This document shows, piece by piece, positions 8,012 to 16,603 of a stretch of DNA of 64,000 nucleotides. Below the pieces are notes generated by a model. It was not told where the DNA came from and did not search any database. It saw nothing but the letters and a program-made list of their open reading frames with translations. Source of the stretch: Pseudomonas parafulva (GTDB lineage: Bacteria; Pseudomonadota; Gammaproteobacteria; Pseudomonadales; Pseudomonadaceae); NCBI RefSeq assembly GCF_000800255.1, contig NZ_CP009747.1, positions 2,666,001 through 2,730,000 of the forward strand, given 5' to 3'. How positions within the stretch are numbered: the first letter of the stretch is position 1; each line of letters starts with the position of its first letter. Both the position numbers and the translations under genes were made by a program.

Positions 8012-9451
8012 TCAACCGCGCTTCACTCGGCACTCGGCCACGCTGCGCGTCGCCTCGCCCGCCTGCGCCATGCGCTTGGTCTTGATCACATGGAACACGT
8101 ACATCACCAGCAACCACACCGGAATCGCGTAGACCGAAATCTGGATCCCCGGAATCTGCAGCATGATGCCCAGGATCAGCACCACGAAAGCCAGACACAG
8201 GTAGTTGCCATACGGATACCACAGCGCCTTGAACAGCGGTTTCTGACCCGTGCGATCCAGGTGCTGACGGAACTTGAGGTGCGAGTAGCTGATCATCGCC
8301 CAGTTGATCACCAGCGCCGCCACGACCAGCGACATCAGCAACTCCAGGGCCTGTTGCGGCATGAAATAGTTGAGCAGCACGGCAATCAGGGTAAAGGCCG
8401 CCGAAGCCAGGATCGCCCGGACGGGAACGCCACGACGGTCGATTTTCGCCAGGCCCGCCGGCGCGTCGCCCTGCTCGGCCATGCCGTAGAGCATGCGCGC
8501 ATTGCAGTAGGTGCCACTGTTGTAGACCGACAATGCGGCAGTGAGCACCACGAAGTTGAGCAGGTGCGCCGCCACGTCGCTGCCCAGCAGGGAGAACACC
8601 TGCACGAACGGACTGCTGCCATAACTGCCGCCGGACGCGTCGATGCTCGCCACCAGGCTGTTCCACGGCGTCAGCGACAGCAGGATCACCAGCGCGCCGA
8701 TGTAGAAGATCAGGATGCGGTAGATGACCTGGTTGATCGCCTTGGGAATCACCGTCTTCGGCTTGTCGGCTTCGGCAGCGGTGAAACCGAGCATTTCCAG
8801 GCCGCCGAAGGAGAACATGATGATCGCCAATGCCATCACCAATCCGCTGACGCCATTGGGGAAGAAACCGCCATGGCTCCACAGGTTGCTCACCGAAGCC
8901 TCCGGACCGCCGCTGCCGCTGGTGAGCAGGTAGGCGCCCAAAGCGATCATGCCGACGATGGCCACCACCTTGATGATCGCGAACCAGAACTCAGCCTCGC
9001 CGAACACCTTGACGTTCATCAGGTTGATGGCGTTGATCAGCACGAAGAAACCCGCCGCCGTGACCCAGGTGGGGATCTCCGGCCACCAGTAGTGGACATA
9101 CTTGCCGACCGCCGACAGTTCCGACATACCCACCAGGATATACAGCACCCAGCAGTTCCAGCCCGACAGAAAGCCGGCGAAACCGCCCCAGTACTTGTGG
9201 GCGAAATGGCTGAATGAGCCTGCCACCGGCTCCTCGACGATCATCTCGCCGAGTTGGCGCATGATCATGAAGGCGATGAAGCCGCAGATGGCATAACCGA
9301 GAATCATCGACGGGCCGGCGGATTTCATCACCCCGGCCGAGCCCAGGAACAACCCGGTGCCGATGGCACCGCCCAGGGCGATCAACTGGATGTGGCGGTT
9401 CTTCAGGCCGCGCTTGAGTTCGCCTGACGGCTGCGAATGTTGTCCACTCAT
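8012..9451 (-). CDS. aroP: Amino acid permease, AroP-type (aromatic amino acid:H+ symporter)
   Basis: 479 residues from the ATG at 9451, which has an upstream AGGTGA. A GTG 12 bp earlier lies too close to the RBS. It is an APC-superfamily permease with 12 hydrophobic segments. The N-terminal signature LKNRHIQLIALGGAIGTGLF and the TM3 region EEPVAGSFSHFAHKYWG are those of the AroP/PheP/CycA group. P. putida carries an aroP2 gene close to phhA, and the same neighbourhood here supports aromatic amino acid uptake feeding PhhA. D-Ala/Gly-type specificity cannot be excluded from sequence alone. Confidence 0.85.
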   Translation of the reverse strand: MSGQHSQPSGELKRGLKNRHIQLIALGGAIGTGLFLGSAGVMKSAGPSMILGYAICGFIAFMIMRQLGEMIVEEPVAGSFSHFAHKYWGGFAGFLSGWNCWVLYILVGMSELSAVGKYVHYWWPEIPTWVTAAGFFVLINAINLMNVKVFGEAEFWFAIIKVVAIVGMIALGAYLLTSGSGGPEASVSNLWSHGGFFPNGVSGLVMALAIIMFSFGGLEMLGFTAAEADKPKTVIPKAINQVIYRILIFYIGALVILLSLTPWNSLVASIDASGGSYGSSPFVQVFSLLGSDVAAHLLNFVVLTAALSVYNSGTYCNARMLYGMAEQGDAPAGLAKIDRRGVPVRAILASAAFTLIAVLLNYFMPQQALELLMSLVVAALVINWAMISYSHLKFRQHLDRTGQKPLFKALWYPYGNYLCLAFVVLILGIMLQIPGIQISVYAIPVWLLVMYVFHVIKTKRMAQAGEATRSVAECRVKRG

Positions 9452-10057
9452 GAACGAAGTCACCTGCTTGTTTTTATCTGTGACGGAATCGGACCCGCAG
9501 CGCTCGTGGCACAGCGGAATGAAGCAAGGTGGTTACCTTGGGTTCTCGGACCCTGGCGCCGCGCCGGGCGCTGGGCCTGGGGCAGATCAGCCGGGTGTCG
9601 GCGAGAATGCGTGGTACGCGAGGGGGTCACAGGTAAAACGCGGCGCATTGTATACCCCTGCGAGCGCGCAGGCATCAACGCGTTGCGTGGTTTGCTCGGG
9701 GCAAAACGCAGCGGTCCTGAGGGAGAGGCCGACTGGGGCGGGATGATCGGCGTACATGGCGCCTCCATTTATTGTTGTCGAGCGCGGCATCGTGGCTGCG
9801 CGGTGCACTGGGCTGGCTGGACTATCGGGGAGAACGCACGCGTCAGACAAGGCCCGTGATGCAGACAGAAACGTGCCAACGCACCCCGATACGGAACGCT
9901 GGCTTTACAGGTGGCGCCGTTGCGGCGTTTGCTTCAAGGCCTGTGCGAAGCGTTCGTACACTTTTCTTTACAAGGTGGAAACCAGATCTTCCACAGGCTG
10001 GAAAAAGACTTTTTGCTCAAGGACTTGTAATAGCCTTCCAGCTCTTTGCGCAGGTGC
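9452..10057. other. Gene-free stretch upstream of aroP
   Basis: No frame here has a convincing start, RBS and protein-like composition. The left part should carry the aroP promoter (minus strand). The right part (about 9930-10040) is less GC-rich and holds several short inverted repeats: CCTGCG/CGCAGG at 9657-9672, TGTGCGAA-N3-TTCGTACA at 9942-9960 with one mismatch, and GTGGAA-N8-TTCCAC at 9975-9994. It could hold regulatory sites or an RNA gene, but nothing can be named. Confidence 0.5.
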
Positions 10058-10082
10058 AAAAAAGCCAGCCCGAGGGCTGGCT
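10058..10082 (-). terminator. Intrinsic terminator of rluB
   Basis: On the minus strand AGCCAGCC pairs with GGCTGGCT around a short loop and is followed by a run of six U, just after the rluB stop codon. Confidence 0.9.
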
Positions 10083-10101
10083 CATGCACGGCGCAAACCG
10101 A

Positions 10102-11184
10102 TCAGCCGCGTGGCTTGCCACGTCCACGGCCGGCCGGCTTGTCAGCGCCGGGCTTGGTCGCACGCTTACGCATCTCGCTTGGACGCTCGGCGACGGCACT
10201 GCCGCGATTGCCCTTGCGCGGGGCCTCTTCGCGTACTGGACGTGCCGGACGCTCAGCCGCCTCGCGCGGCTGGCGCTCGCCCGCCTCCTGGGCAGGACGC
10301 AGGTTGCGCACGCGCTCGCCACGGCCCAGCGGTCGGGTGGACTTGCGCTGCAGACGCTCGAGCTTATCCTTGGCCTTGAGGTTGAGGGTCGGCAGCGCCA
10401 CCGGCTGCAGCCCGACTTCGGCTGCCAGGATATCGATCTCGCCCTGGCTCATTTCACGCCAGCGGCCCATCGGCAGGTCGGAGTTGAGGAATACCGGGCC
10501 GAAGCGCACACGCTTGAGGCGGCTGACCACCATGCCCTGGGATTCCCACAACCGGCGCACTTCACGGTTGCGACCTTCCATCACCACGCAGTGATACCAG
10601 TGGTTGAAACCTTCGCCACCGGGCGCCTTCTGGATGTCGGTGAACTTGGCCGGGCCGTCTTCGAGCATCACACCGGCCTTGAGGCGGTCGATCATCTCGT
10701 CATCGACCTCGCCCCGCACGCGCACCGCGTATTCGCGGTCCATCTCGTAGGAGGGGTGCATGAGGCGGTTGGCCAACTCGCCATCGGTGGTGAACAGCAG
10801 CAGGCCGGTGGTGTTGATGTCCAGGCGACCGATGTTGATCCAACGGCCTTCCTTGGGACGCGGCAGGCGATCGAACACGGTGGGACGACCTTCGGGGTCG
10901 TCACGGGTGCAGATCTCGCCGTCGGGCTTGTTGTACATGATGACGCGGCGGGTCGCCTCGGCGGCTTCCTCGCGCTTGATCAGCTTGCCATCGACGGCGA
11001 TGGCATCGTGCAGGTCGACGCGCTGGCCAAGCGTGGCAGCGACGCCGTTTACCTTGATGCGGCCCTGGCTGATCCAGGCTTCGACGTCACGGCGCGAACC
11101 CACGCCAATGCGCGCCAGCACCTTTTGCAGCTTTTCGCCGGACGGCGGGGTGGGTTGGGTTTCTTGCAGGTCTTTGTCGCTCAT
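10102..11184 (-). CDS. rluB: 23S rRNA pseudouridine(2605) synthase RluB
   Basis: 360 residues from the ATG at 11184, preceded by GGAGGT at ideal spacing. It has an S4 RNA-binding domain (about 17-75; EKLQKVLARIGVGSRRDVEA) and an RsuA/RluB catalytic domain with GRLDINTTGLLLFT, where the Asp is the catalytic residue. It isomerises U2605 in 23S rRNA. A basic, low-complexity C-terminal tail rich in Arg/Pro/Ala/Glu (about the last 95 residues) extends past the catalytic domain, as is usual in pseudomonads. It is the last gene of the rnm-yciO-scpA-scpB-rluB block, separated from scpB by 168 bp. Confidence 0.95.
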   Translation of the reverse strand: MSDKDLQETQPTPPSGEKLQKVLARIGVGSRRDVEAWISQGRIKVNGVAATLGQRVDLHDAIAVDGKLIKREEAAEATRRVIMYNKPDGEICTRDDPEGRPTVFDRLPRPKEGRWINIGRLDINTTGLLLFTTDGELANRLMHPSYEMDREYAVRVRGEVDDEMIDRLKAGVMLEDGPAKFTDIQKAPGGEGFNHWYHCVVMEGRNREVRRLWESQGMVVSRLKRVRFGPVFLNSDLPMGRWREMSQGEIDILAAEVGLQPVALPTLNLKAKDKLERLQRKSTRPLGRGERVRNLRPAQEAGERQPREAAERPARPVREEAPRKGNRGSAVAERPSEMRKRATKPGADKPAGRGRGKPRG

Positions 11185-11352
11185 CTGGGCACCTCCCGGT
11201 GTACGGTGTATGAAAGCGATTCGGCGACGGATGCGCCAAGGGGGCGCGCATTGTACGTGGTTGACGCAAGCGATGCATCGGGGCGCAGGTGTTTTTTTCC
11301 CAACGGTATGCAACGCGTCGACCTGATCATGGGCGCAGCCCGTGCCAGGCCC

Positions 11353-12117
11353 TCAGACCTTGTCCTCCGGCGCCTCGACCGCATCATCGGCCTGGCGCAA
11401 ATCATCGAAATCGGTCTTGAGCCCCTCCTCCATCGCGTCGAGCTCCACCAACAAGCTGCGGAAGCTGGTCTGCTCCTTCGGCTCACTCTCCTGGGCCTCA
11501 TCGGCGAGGCTGGCGTCGGCCAGCGCTTGCAGGTGCGCAGGCACCGGGGCCTCGTCCGGGTCGTCAGCCAGCACCTGCGGCTCCATTTCCCGCAGTTCGG
11601 CCAGCGGCGGCAGCTCGTCCAAGCTACGCAGATTGAAGTGATCGAGAAACGCCTTGGTGGTGGCGAACATCGCCGGACGGCCCGGCACTTCGCGATAGCC
11701 GACGATGCGGATCCACTCGCGCTCCATCAGCGTCTTGACGATATTGCTGTTGACCGCCACGCCGCGCACGTCCTCGATCTCCCCGCGGGTGATGGGTTGA
11801 CGGTAGGCGATCAGCGCCAGGGTCTCCAGCAGCGCGCGGGAGTAACGCTGCGGGCGCTCTTCCCACAGCCGGCCGACCCACGGCGCGTAGGTTTCGCGGA
11901 TCTGCAGACGATAGCCGCTGGCCACTTCCTTGAGCTCGAAGGCGCGGCCGGCGCAGGATTTCTCCAAGGCTGCCAGCGCCTTCTTGAACACGGCCGGCGC
12001 CGGCCGCTCGGCCTCCTCGAACAGCTCGTAGAGGCGCTCAAGCGACTGCGGCTTGCCGCTGGCCAACAGAAAAGCTTCGATCAGCGACGCCAGGTCGCGG
12101 GGTTCATTGAGGTTCAT
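11353..12117 (-). CDS. scpB: Segregation and condensation protein ScpB
   Basis: About 254 residues from the ATG at 12117 (MNLNEPRDLASLIEAFLLAS). In-frame starts at 12156 and 12177 would overlap scpA. It has two winged-helix domains, with LALIAYRQPITRGEIEDVRG and VKTLMEREWIRIVGYREVPG typical of the family, plus an acidic C-terminal tail. ScpB joins ScpA and SMC in the bacterial condensin-like complex that compacts and helps segregate the chromosome. It starts 17 bp after the scpA stop and is probably translationally coupled, as no strong RBS is visible. Confidence 0.94.
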   Translation of the reverse strand: MNLNEPRDLASLIEAFLLASGKPQSLERLYELFEEAERPAPAVFKKALAALEKSCAGRAFELKEVASGYRLQIRETYAPWVGRLWEERPQRYSRALLETLALIAYRQPITRGEIEDVRGVAVNSNIVKTLMEREWIRIVGYREVPGRPAMFATTKAFLDHFNLRSLDELPPLAELREMEPQVLADDPDEAPVPAHLQALADASLADEAQESEPKEQTSFRSLLVELDAMEEGLKTDFDDLRQADDAVEAPEDKV

Positions 12118-12133
12118 CGGGGTAGTTTGACCG

Positions 12134-12961
12134 TTACTCGGCGCGGACTCGGACATGGATCGGGGTGAACGGCTCATTCTGCACCAGTTCGATCAGCGAT
12201 TCCTTCACCAGCTCGAGAATCGCCATGAAGGTGACCACCACCCCAAGCTTGCCTTCCTCGGCCTCGAACAGCTCGACGAAGGGTACGAAGCCACCGCCCT
12301 TCAAGCGCTCCAGCACCTGACTCATGCGCTCGCGGGTAGAGAGCGTCTCGCGGGTGATCTGGTGGCTTTCGAACAGGTCGTTGCGGCGCATGACCTCGGC
12401 CATGGACAGCAGGATCTCCTCCAGCGCCACCTCCGGCAGCAGCTTGCGCACCTTGGCCTGGGGCGCCTCCAATTGCGGCACCAGCACCTCGCGGCCAATG
12501 CGCGGCAAGCCATCGATGTCCTCGGCGGCAGCCTTGAAGCGCTCGTACTCCTGCAGGCGACGGATCAGCTCGGCGCGCGGATCGCCCTCTTCTTCCTCGA
12601 CTTCGCTGGAGCGCGGCAGCAGCATGCGCGACTTGATCTCGGCGAGCATGGCGGCCATCACCAGGTACTCCGCCGCCAGTTCCAGGCGTACGGACTTCAT
12701 CAACTCGACGTAGCCCATGTACTGCCGGGTGATCTCGGCCACCGGGATGTCGAGGATGTCGATGTTCTGCTTGCGGATCAGGTACAGCAGCAGGTCCAGC
12801 GGGCCTTCGAAGGCTTCGAGAAACACCTCCAGCGCATCCGGCGGAATATACAGGTCGATGGGCAGCTCGGTCAGGGCTTCGCCATAGACCAGCGCCAACT
12901 GCAATTGCTGCGGCGTTTCAGGTTCTTGCGTCAGGGCCTCGGGGGCGTCGACCTGGCTCAC
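12134..12961 (-). CDS. scpA: Segregation and condensation protein ScpA
   Basis: 275 residues from a GTG at 12961 that overlaps the yciO stop codon by four bases (GTGA), the typical coupled arrangement. The kleisin-family N-terminal SMC-head-binding helix region is FEGPLDLLLYLIRKQNIDIL, and the C-terminal winged helix ends near IHVRVRAE. It bridges the SMC dimer with ScpB. The middle carries a charged segment VEEEEGDPRAELIRRLQEYE usual for ScpA. Confidence 0.94.
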   Translation of the reverse strand: MSQVDAPEALTQEPETPQQLQLALVYGEALTELPIDLYIPPDALEVFLEAFEGPLDLLLYLIRKQNIDILDIPVAEITRQYMGYVELMKSVRLELAAEYLVMAAMLAEIKSRMLLPRSSEVEEEEGDPRAELIRRLQEYERFKAAAEDIDGLPRIGREVLVPQLEAPQAKVRKLLPEVALEEILLSMAEVMRRNDLFESHQITRETLSTRERMSQVLERLKGGGFVPFVELFEAEEGKLGVVVTFMAILELVKESLIELVQNEPFTPIHVRVRAE

Positions 12962-13587
12962 GCGTCGACCAGGAAAGGCGACGGGTCGCCACACCCTTCG
13001 CGGATCAGCTGCGGCGCGTCGCCGGACAGATCGATGATGGTGGACGCCTTGAGATCGCCGAATCCACCGTCGATCACCAGGTCGACGTGGTGCTCCAGGC
13101 GCTCACGGATTTCGTAGGGATCGGTCATCGGTTCGTCGTCGCCCGGCAGGATCAGGCTGACGCTCATCAGGGGCTCGCCAAGCTCGGCCAGCAGCGCCAG
13201 GGTAATCGCATGGTTCGGCACACGCAGACCGATGGTGCGGCGTTTTTCATGCAGTAGCAAACGCGGCACCTCGCGGGTGCCGTTGAGAATGAACGTGTAG
13301 GGGCCGGGCACATGGGCCTTGAGCAGGCGGAAGGTGCCGGTGTCGACCTTGGCATACAGCCCCAACTGCGACATGTCGCAGCACATCAGCGTGAAGTTGT
13401 GGGTCTTGTCCAAGCCTCGCAGACGCCGCACGCGCTCGATCGCCGCCTTGTCGCCAATCTGACAACCCAGGGCATAAGCCGAGTCGGTCGGATAGACCAC
13501 CACCCCGCCTTTGCGAATGATCTCCACGGCCTGACGAATCAGCCGCGACTGCGGATTCTCCGGGTGAATCTGGAAGAATTGGCTCAC
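12958..13587 (-). CDS. yciO: YciO, L-threonylcarbamoyladenylate-synthase-like protein (Sua5/YciO/YrdC family)
   Basis: 209 residues from a GTG at 13587 (AGGA seven bases upstream), 14 bp after the rnm stop codon. E. coli YciO is 206 aa. The YrdC fold is shown by GGVVVYPTDSAYALGCQIGD near the N-terminus and the basic GLDKTHNFTLMC segment, with a C-terminal nucleotide-binding end. YrdC/Sua5 relatives make threonylcarbamoyl-AMP for tRNA t6A. The YciO branch is a paralogue with weak or unclear activity. It is embedded between rnm and scpA, as in many gammaproteobacteria. Confidence 0.9.
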   Translation of the reverse strand: MSQFFQIHPENPQSRLIRQAVEIIRKGGVVVYPTDSAYALGCQIGDKAAIERVRRLRGLDKTHNFTLMCCDMSQLGLYAKVDTGTFRLLKAHVPGPYTFILNGTREVPRLLLHEKRRTIGLRVPNHAITLALLAELGEPLMSVSLILPGDDEPMTDPYEIRERLEHHVDLVIDGGFGDLKASTIIDLSGDAPQLIREGCGDPSPFLVDA

Positions 13588-13600
13588 TTCGTCGTCCTGT

Positions 13601-14461
13601 TCATACCGCCATAGGCTGTTCATGGTGGAATCGGCGCCACAGAGGTGGCAGGTCCTCGGGCAGGGGCCGGTAGGCACCGATCTCGCCCCAGGTGCCGGGG
13701 CCGTGGAAATCACTGCCGGCGCTTGCCAGCAGGCCGAACTCACGGGTCAGAATGGACATCGTGCCCACCTGTTCGGGCGGCATCATCCCATTGACCACTT
13801 CCAGTGCCTGCCCTCCCGCTTGAATATAGTCGGCGATCAGGCGCCTGCGCTTGCTGCGGGTGAGCTCGTAGTGCATCGGGTGGGCCAAGCTGACCCAAGC
13901 GTTTGACTGACGAAGGGTCGCGACAGTTTCCTCGAGCGTCGGCCAGTGCAACTTGACGTCGCCCAGTTTGCCGGCGCCCAACCACTTGCGAAACGCCTCG
14001 CCGCGGTCCTTGACGTAGCCGGCACGGACCAGGAATTCGGCAAAATGGGGGCGTGCCGGCGCATTCTGGCTGTCGCCCAACGCCTGTTGCACCGCCCGGG
14101 CCCCGTCGAGGGCATCGGGCATACCCTTGGCCGCCAGGCGTCGGGCGATGTCCTCGGCGCGCATCCAGCGACCGCGATGCAGTTGTTCGATGGCCTCGAG
14201 CAGAGGCGGCGCATCGAGCGCAAAATCGTAACCCAGCACATGAATGGTGGCCCCACCCCAGGTGCATGACAGTTCGACACCGCTGACCCACTGCAGGCCC
14301 CGCTCCAGGCAGGCAGCACGCGCCTCCGGCAAGCCTTCGAGGGTATCGTGATCGGTCAACGCCAGCGTGCGCACCCCGTGTTCATGGGCGCGCGCGACCA
14401 GTGCCGTGGGCGACAAGGCGCCGTCGGAGGCCGTGCTGTGACAGTGCAGATCAACATTCAT
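13601..14461 (-). CDS. rnm: PHP-domain exoribonuclease / 3',5'-nucleotide bisphosphate phosphatase (RNase AM, YciV)
   Basis: 286 residues with a complete PHP metal site. [11 protein letters not shown] lies at the N-terminus, LTDHDTLEG near residue 36, an H in SLAHPMHY, and [10 protein letters not shown] near the C-terminus. E. coli YciV/Rnm removes 5' nucleotides from rRNA precursors and short RNAs and hydrolyses 3',5'-bisphosphates such as pAp. It is the first gene of the minus-strand block and is divergent from yciB, 67 bp away. Confidence 0.9.
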   Translation of the reverse strand: MNVDLHCHSTASDGALSPTALVARAHEHGVRTLALTDHDTLEGLPEARAACLERGLQWVSGVELSCTWGGATIHVLGYDFALDAPPLLEAIEQLHRGRWMRAEDIARRLAAKGMPDALDGARAVQQALGDSQNAPARPHFAEFLVRAGYVKDRGEAFRKWLGAGKLGDVKLHWPTLEETVATLRQSNAWVSLAHPMHYELTRSKRRRLIADYIQAGGQALEVVNGMMPPEQVGTMSILTREFGLLASAGSDFHGPGTWGEIGAYRPLPEDLPPLWRRFHHEQPMAV

Positions 14462-14528
14462 GGAGGAGCGCTTTCGCCGGAATCGATGTTTGTTATTATG
14501 CCGTCACATCCCGCTTCTGGCTGCCACT

Positions 14529-15125
14529 GTGAAACAATTCATCGATTTCATCCCGCTGCTGCTGTTCTTCATCGTCTACAAGATGGACCCGCGACCGCTG
14601 GAATTCGCCGGCCACACCTTCGAGTTCGGCGGTATCTACAGCGCCACGGCGATGCTCATCGTCAGCTCCGTGGTGGTCTATGGCGCCGTCTTCCTGCGCC
14701 AGCGCCGGCTGGAAAAGAGCCAATTGCTGACCCTGGTCGCCTGCTTGGTGTTCGGCGGCCTGACCCTGGCCTTCCACAGCGAAACCTTCCTCAAATGGAA
14801 GGCACCGGTGGTCAACTGGCTGTTCGCCCTGGCCTTCGCCGGTAGCCATTTCATCGGCGATCGGGTCCTGATCAAGCGCATCATGGGCCACGCCGTGACC
14901 CTGCCGGACGTAATCTGGACCCGCCTGAACCTGGCCTGGATCGCATTCTTCCTGGTCTGCGGTGCGGCCAACCTGTTCGTCGCCTTCACCTTCCAGGACT
15001 TCTGGGTCGACTTCAAAGTCTTCGGCAGCCTCGGCATGACCGTGGTCTTCCTCATCGCCCAGGGCGTTTACCTGTCGCGCCATTTGCACGACGCCGACAC
15101 CTCCCCTTCCAAACCCAAGGACTGA
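14529..15125 (+). CDS. yciB: Inner membrane-spanning protein YciB (septation protein A family)
   Basis: 198 residues from the GTG at 14529 (reads as [20 protein letters not shown]). It has five or six hydrophobic segments and the family motifs [19 protein letters not shown] and [13 protein letters not shown]. YciB is an intracellular septation/cell-envelope protein that contacts elongation and division components in E. coli. yciI begins one base after the stop codon, so the two form an operon. Confidence 0.93.
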   Translation: MKQFIDFIPLLLFFIVYKMDPRPLEFAGHTFEFGGIYSATAMLIVSSVVVYGAVFLRQRRLEKSQLLTLVACLVFGGLTLAFHSETFLKWKAPVVNWLFALAFAGSHFIGDRVLIKRIMGHAVTLPDVIWTRLNLAWIAFFLVCGAANLFVAFTFQDFWVDFKVFGSLGMTVVFLIAQGVYLSRHLHDADTSPSKPKD

Positions 15126-15126
15126 C

Positions 15127-15425
15127 ATGCTCTACGCCATCATCGCCAGCGACGTCGAAAACTCCCTGGAACGGCGCCTGGCCGCACGCCCCGCGCACAT
15201 CGAGCGTCTGCAGCAGCTCAAGGCCGAAGGCCGCGTGGTGCTGGCCGGCCCGCACCCGGCCGTCGACAGCAACGATCCCGGGCGGCAGGCTTCAGCGGCA
15301 GCCTGATCGTTGCCGAGTTCGACTCGCTGACCGCAGCCCAGGCCTGGGCGAATGCCGACCCTTACGTGGCGGCCGGCGTCTACGCGCAGGTGGTGGTCAA
15401 GCCGTTCAAGCAAGTCCTGCCCTGA
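15127..15425 (+). pseudogene. yciI: yciI with a single-base deletion (frameshift)
   Basis: ATG at 15127 opens [20 protein letters not shown], a clear YciI-like (ferredoxin-fold) start. The frame changes in CCCGGGCGG at 15278-15285 and stops at 15306 after 59 codons. In the next frame the family sequence resumes as [20 protein letters not shown] and ends KPFKQVLP at 15425. The span is 299 nt, one short of 100 codons, so one G is missing from what should be a four-G run. Either a real null or a sequencing error. YciI proteins carry a His-Asp pair of unclear chemistry. The gene is coupled to yciB. Confidence 0.9.
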
Positions 15426-15540
15426 CCGGCACCAGGCCTGTACGCACGCTCTGCGACGCACAGGCCTTTTGCTGAACATTCATCTATCGCGGCCACCTGC
15501 CGACAACCTCCTGAATCGAATCAGAGAATCAGGAGTTCCG

Positions 15541-15918
15541 ATGCGCCAATGTCCGTTGTTCCTGCTGCTGTGCTGCCTGCTGTCGTCCTCCCCCCTCGCG
15601 CTCGCCGAGCAACCGCACTCGACGGATACCGATGCACGTGTCAGCGAACTGCAGCAGCGCCTGCAAGCCAGCGAGCAGCAGCGCGCTGTGCTGAGCCGAC
15701 AACTCCAAGGAATCGACAGCACCCAGCTCGAACGCCTGCGTGAGGAGAACCAGCGTTTGCAGGCAGCCGTGCAGAAACAGCAGGCCAGCGGCCCGCTGCA
15801 CCTGCTCACCGAACAGCAACAGTGGTTCGTGATCGGCTCGGGCGTTGCACTGTTATCGGCTGTGTGCGGTATCTTAGCCAGCGGCGGACACAGAAGACGT
15901 CGGCAATGGTTGAATTGA
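15541..15918 (+). CDS. Secreted/anchored coiled-coil protein, hypothetical
   Basis: 125 residues, ATG preceded by AGGAGTTCCG. There is a signal peptide (MRQCPLFLLLCCLLSSSPLALA, cut after about residue 22). A Gln/Leu/Glu-rich coiled coil spans about 32-85, and a C-terminal membrane anchor (FVIGSGVALLSAVCGILASG) ends in a basic tail HRRRRQWLN. The build resembles the coiled-coil plus anchor part of YgiM-type proteins without their SH3 domain. The gene ends 7 bp before the response regulator, so the two are probably co-transcribed. The function is unknown. Confidence 0.75.
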   Translation: MRQCPLFLLLCCLLSSSPLALAEQPHSTDTDARVSELQQRLQASEQQRAVLSRQLQGIDSTQLERLREENQRLQAAVQKQQASGPLHLLTEQQQWFVIGSGVALLSAVCGILASGGHRRRRQWLN

Positions 15919-15925
15919 GTGAGTC

Positions 15926-16603
15926 ATGAGCGAGCTGTTACTGATTGATGATGACCAGGAGTTGTGCGAGCTGCTCGGCAGTTGGCTGACTCAGGAAGGT
16001 TTTGCGGTCCGCGCCTGCCACGATGGCGAAAGTGCGCGCCAGGCCTTGGCCGCCCAGGCGCCGGCGGCCGTGGTGCTGGATGTGATGCTGCCCGACGGCA
16101 GCGGCTTGGAGTTGCTCAAGCAACTGCGCAGCGAGCACGCCGAACTCCCCGTGTTGATGCTCTCGGCCCGTGGCGAACCGCTGGATCGCATTCTCGGCCT
16201 GGAGCTGGGCGCCGACGATTACCTGGCCAAGCCGTGTGATCCACGCGAGCTCACCGCCCGCCTGCGTGCGGTACTGCGCCGTAGTCATCCGGCTGCGCCC
16301 AGTACCCAGGTCGAGATCGGTGACCTGATCTTCAGCCCGGTGCGCGGCGTGGTCAGCATCGATCAGCGCGAGATGAGCCTGACCTTGTCGGAGAGCCGTA
16401 TCCTCGAAGCCCTGCTGCGCCAGCCCGGCGAGCCGCTGGACAAGCAGGCCCTGGCGCAGCTCGCCCTGGGCCGCAAACTCACGCTGTACGACCGCAGCCT
16501 GGACATGCACGTCAGCAACCTGCGCAAGAAAATCGGCCCCCACGCCGATGGCCGGCCGCGCATCGTTGCCCTGCGCAGCCGGGGTTATTACTACAGCCTC
16601 TAG
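15926..16603 (+). CDS. OmpR/PhoB-family response regulator
   Basis: 225 residues. The receiver domain (1-115) has the acidic pair IDDD, phospho-acceptor D52 in VLDVMLPDGSG, the Ser in LMLSARG and K in LAKPCDP. The C-terminal winged-helix DNA-binding domain (about 130-225) ends SLDMHVSNLRKKIG ... IVALRSRGYYYSL. It resembles the CpxR/OmpR group. No histidine kinase is adjacent: the next gene is a convergent TSUP permease whose stop codon overlaps this one. The cognate kinase must therefore be elsewhere. Confidence 0.9.
   Translation: MSELLLIDDDQELCELLGSWLTQEGFAVRACHDGESARQALAAQAPAAVVLDVMLPDGSGLELLKQLRSEHAELPVLMLSARGEPLDRILGLELGADDYLAKPCDPRELTARLRAVLRRSHPAAPSTQVEIGDLIFSPVRGVVSIDQREMSLTLSESRILEALLRQPGEPLDKQALAQLALGRKLTLYDRSLDMHVSNLRKKIGPHADGRPRIVALRSRGYYYSL

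Noticed and set aside
9756..10379. 207-codon plus-strand frame with a Cys-rich segment (GVCFKACAKRS)
   Set aside because: The Cys/Arg pattern looked like a metal-binding motif, but the frame runs into antisense rluB, has no RBS and no conserved-looking domain.
9772..12168. 798-codon open frame on the plus strand
   Set aside because: Covers rluB and scpB in antisense, is rich in His/Gln/Leu, and has no domain or start signal.
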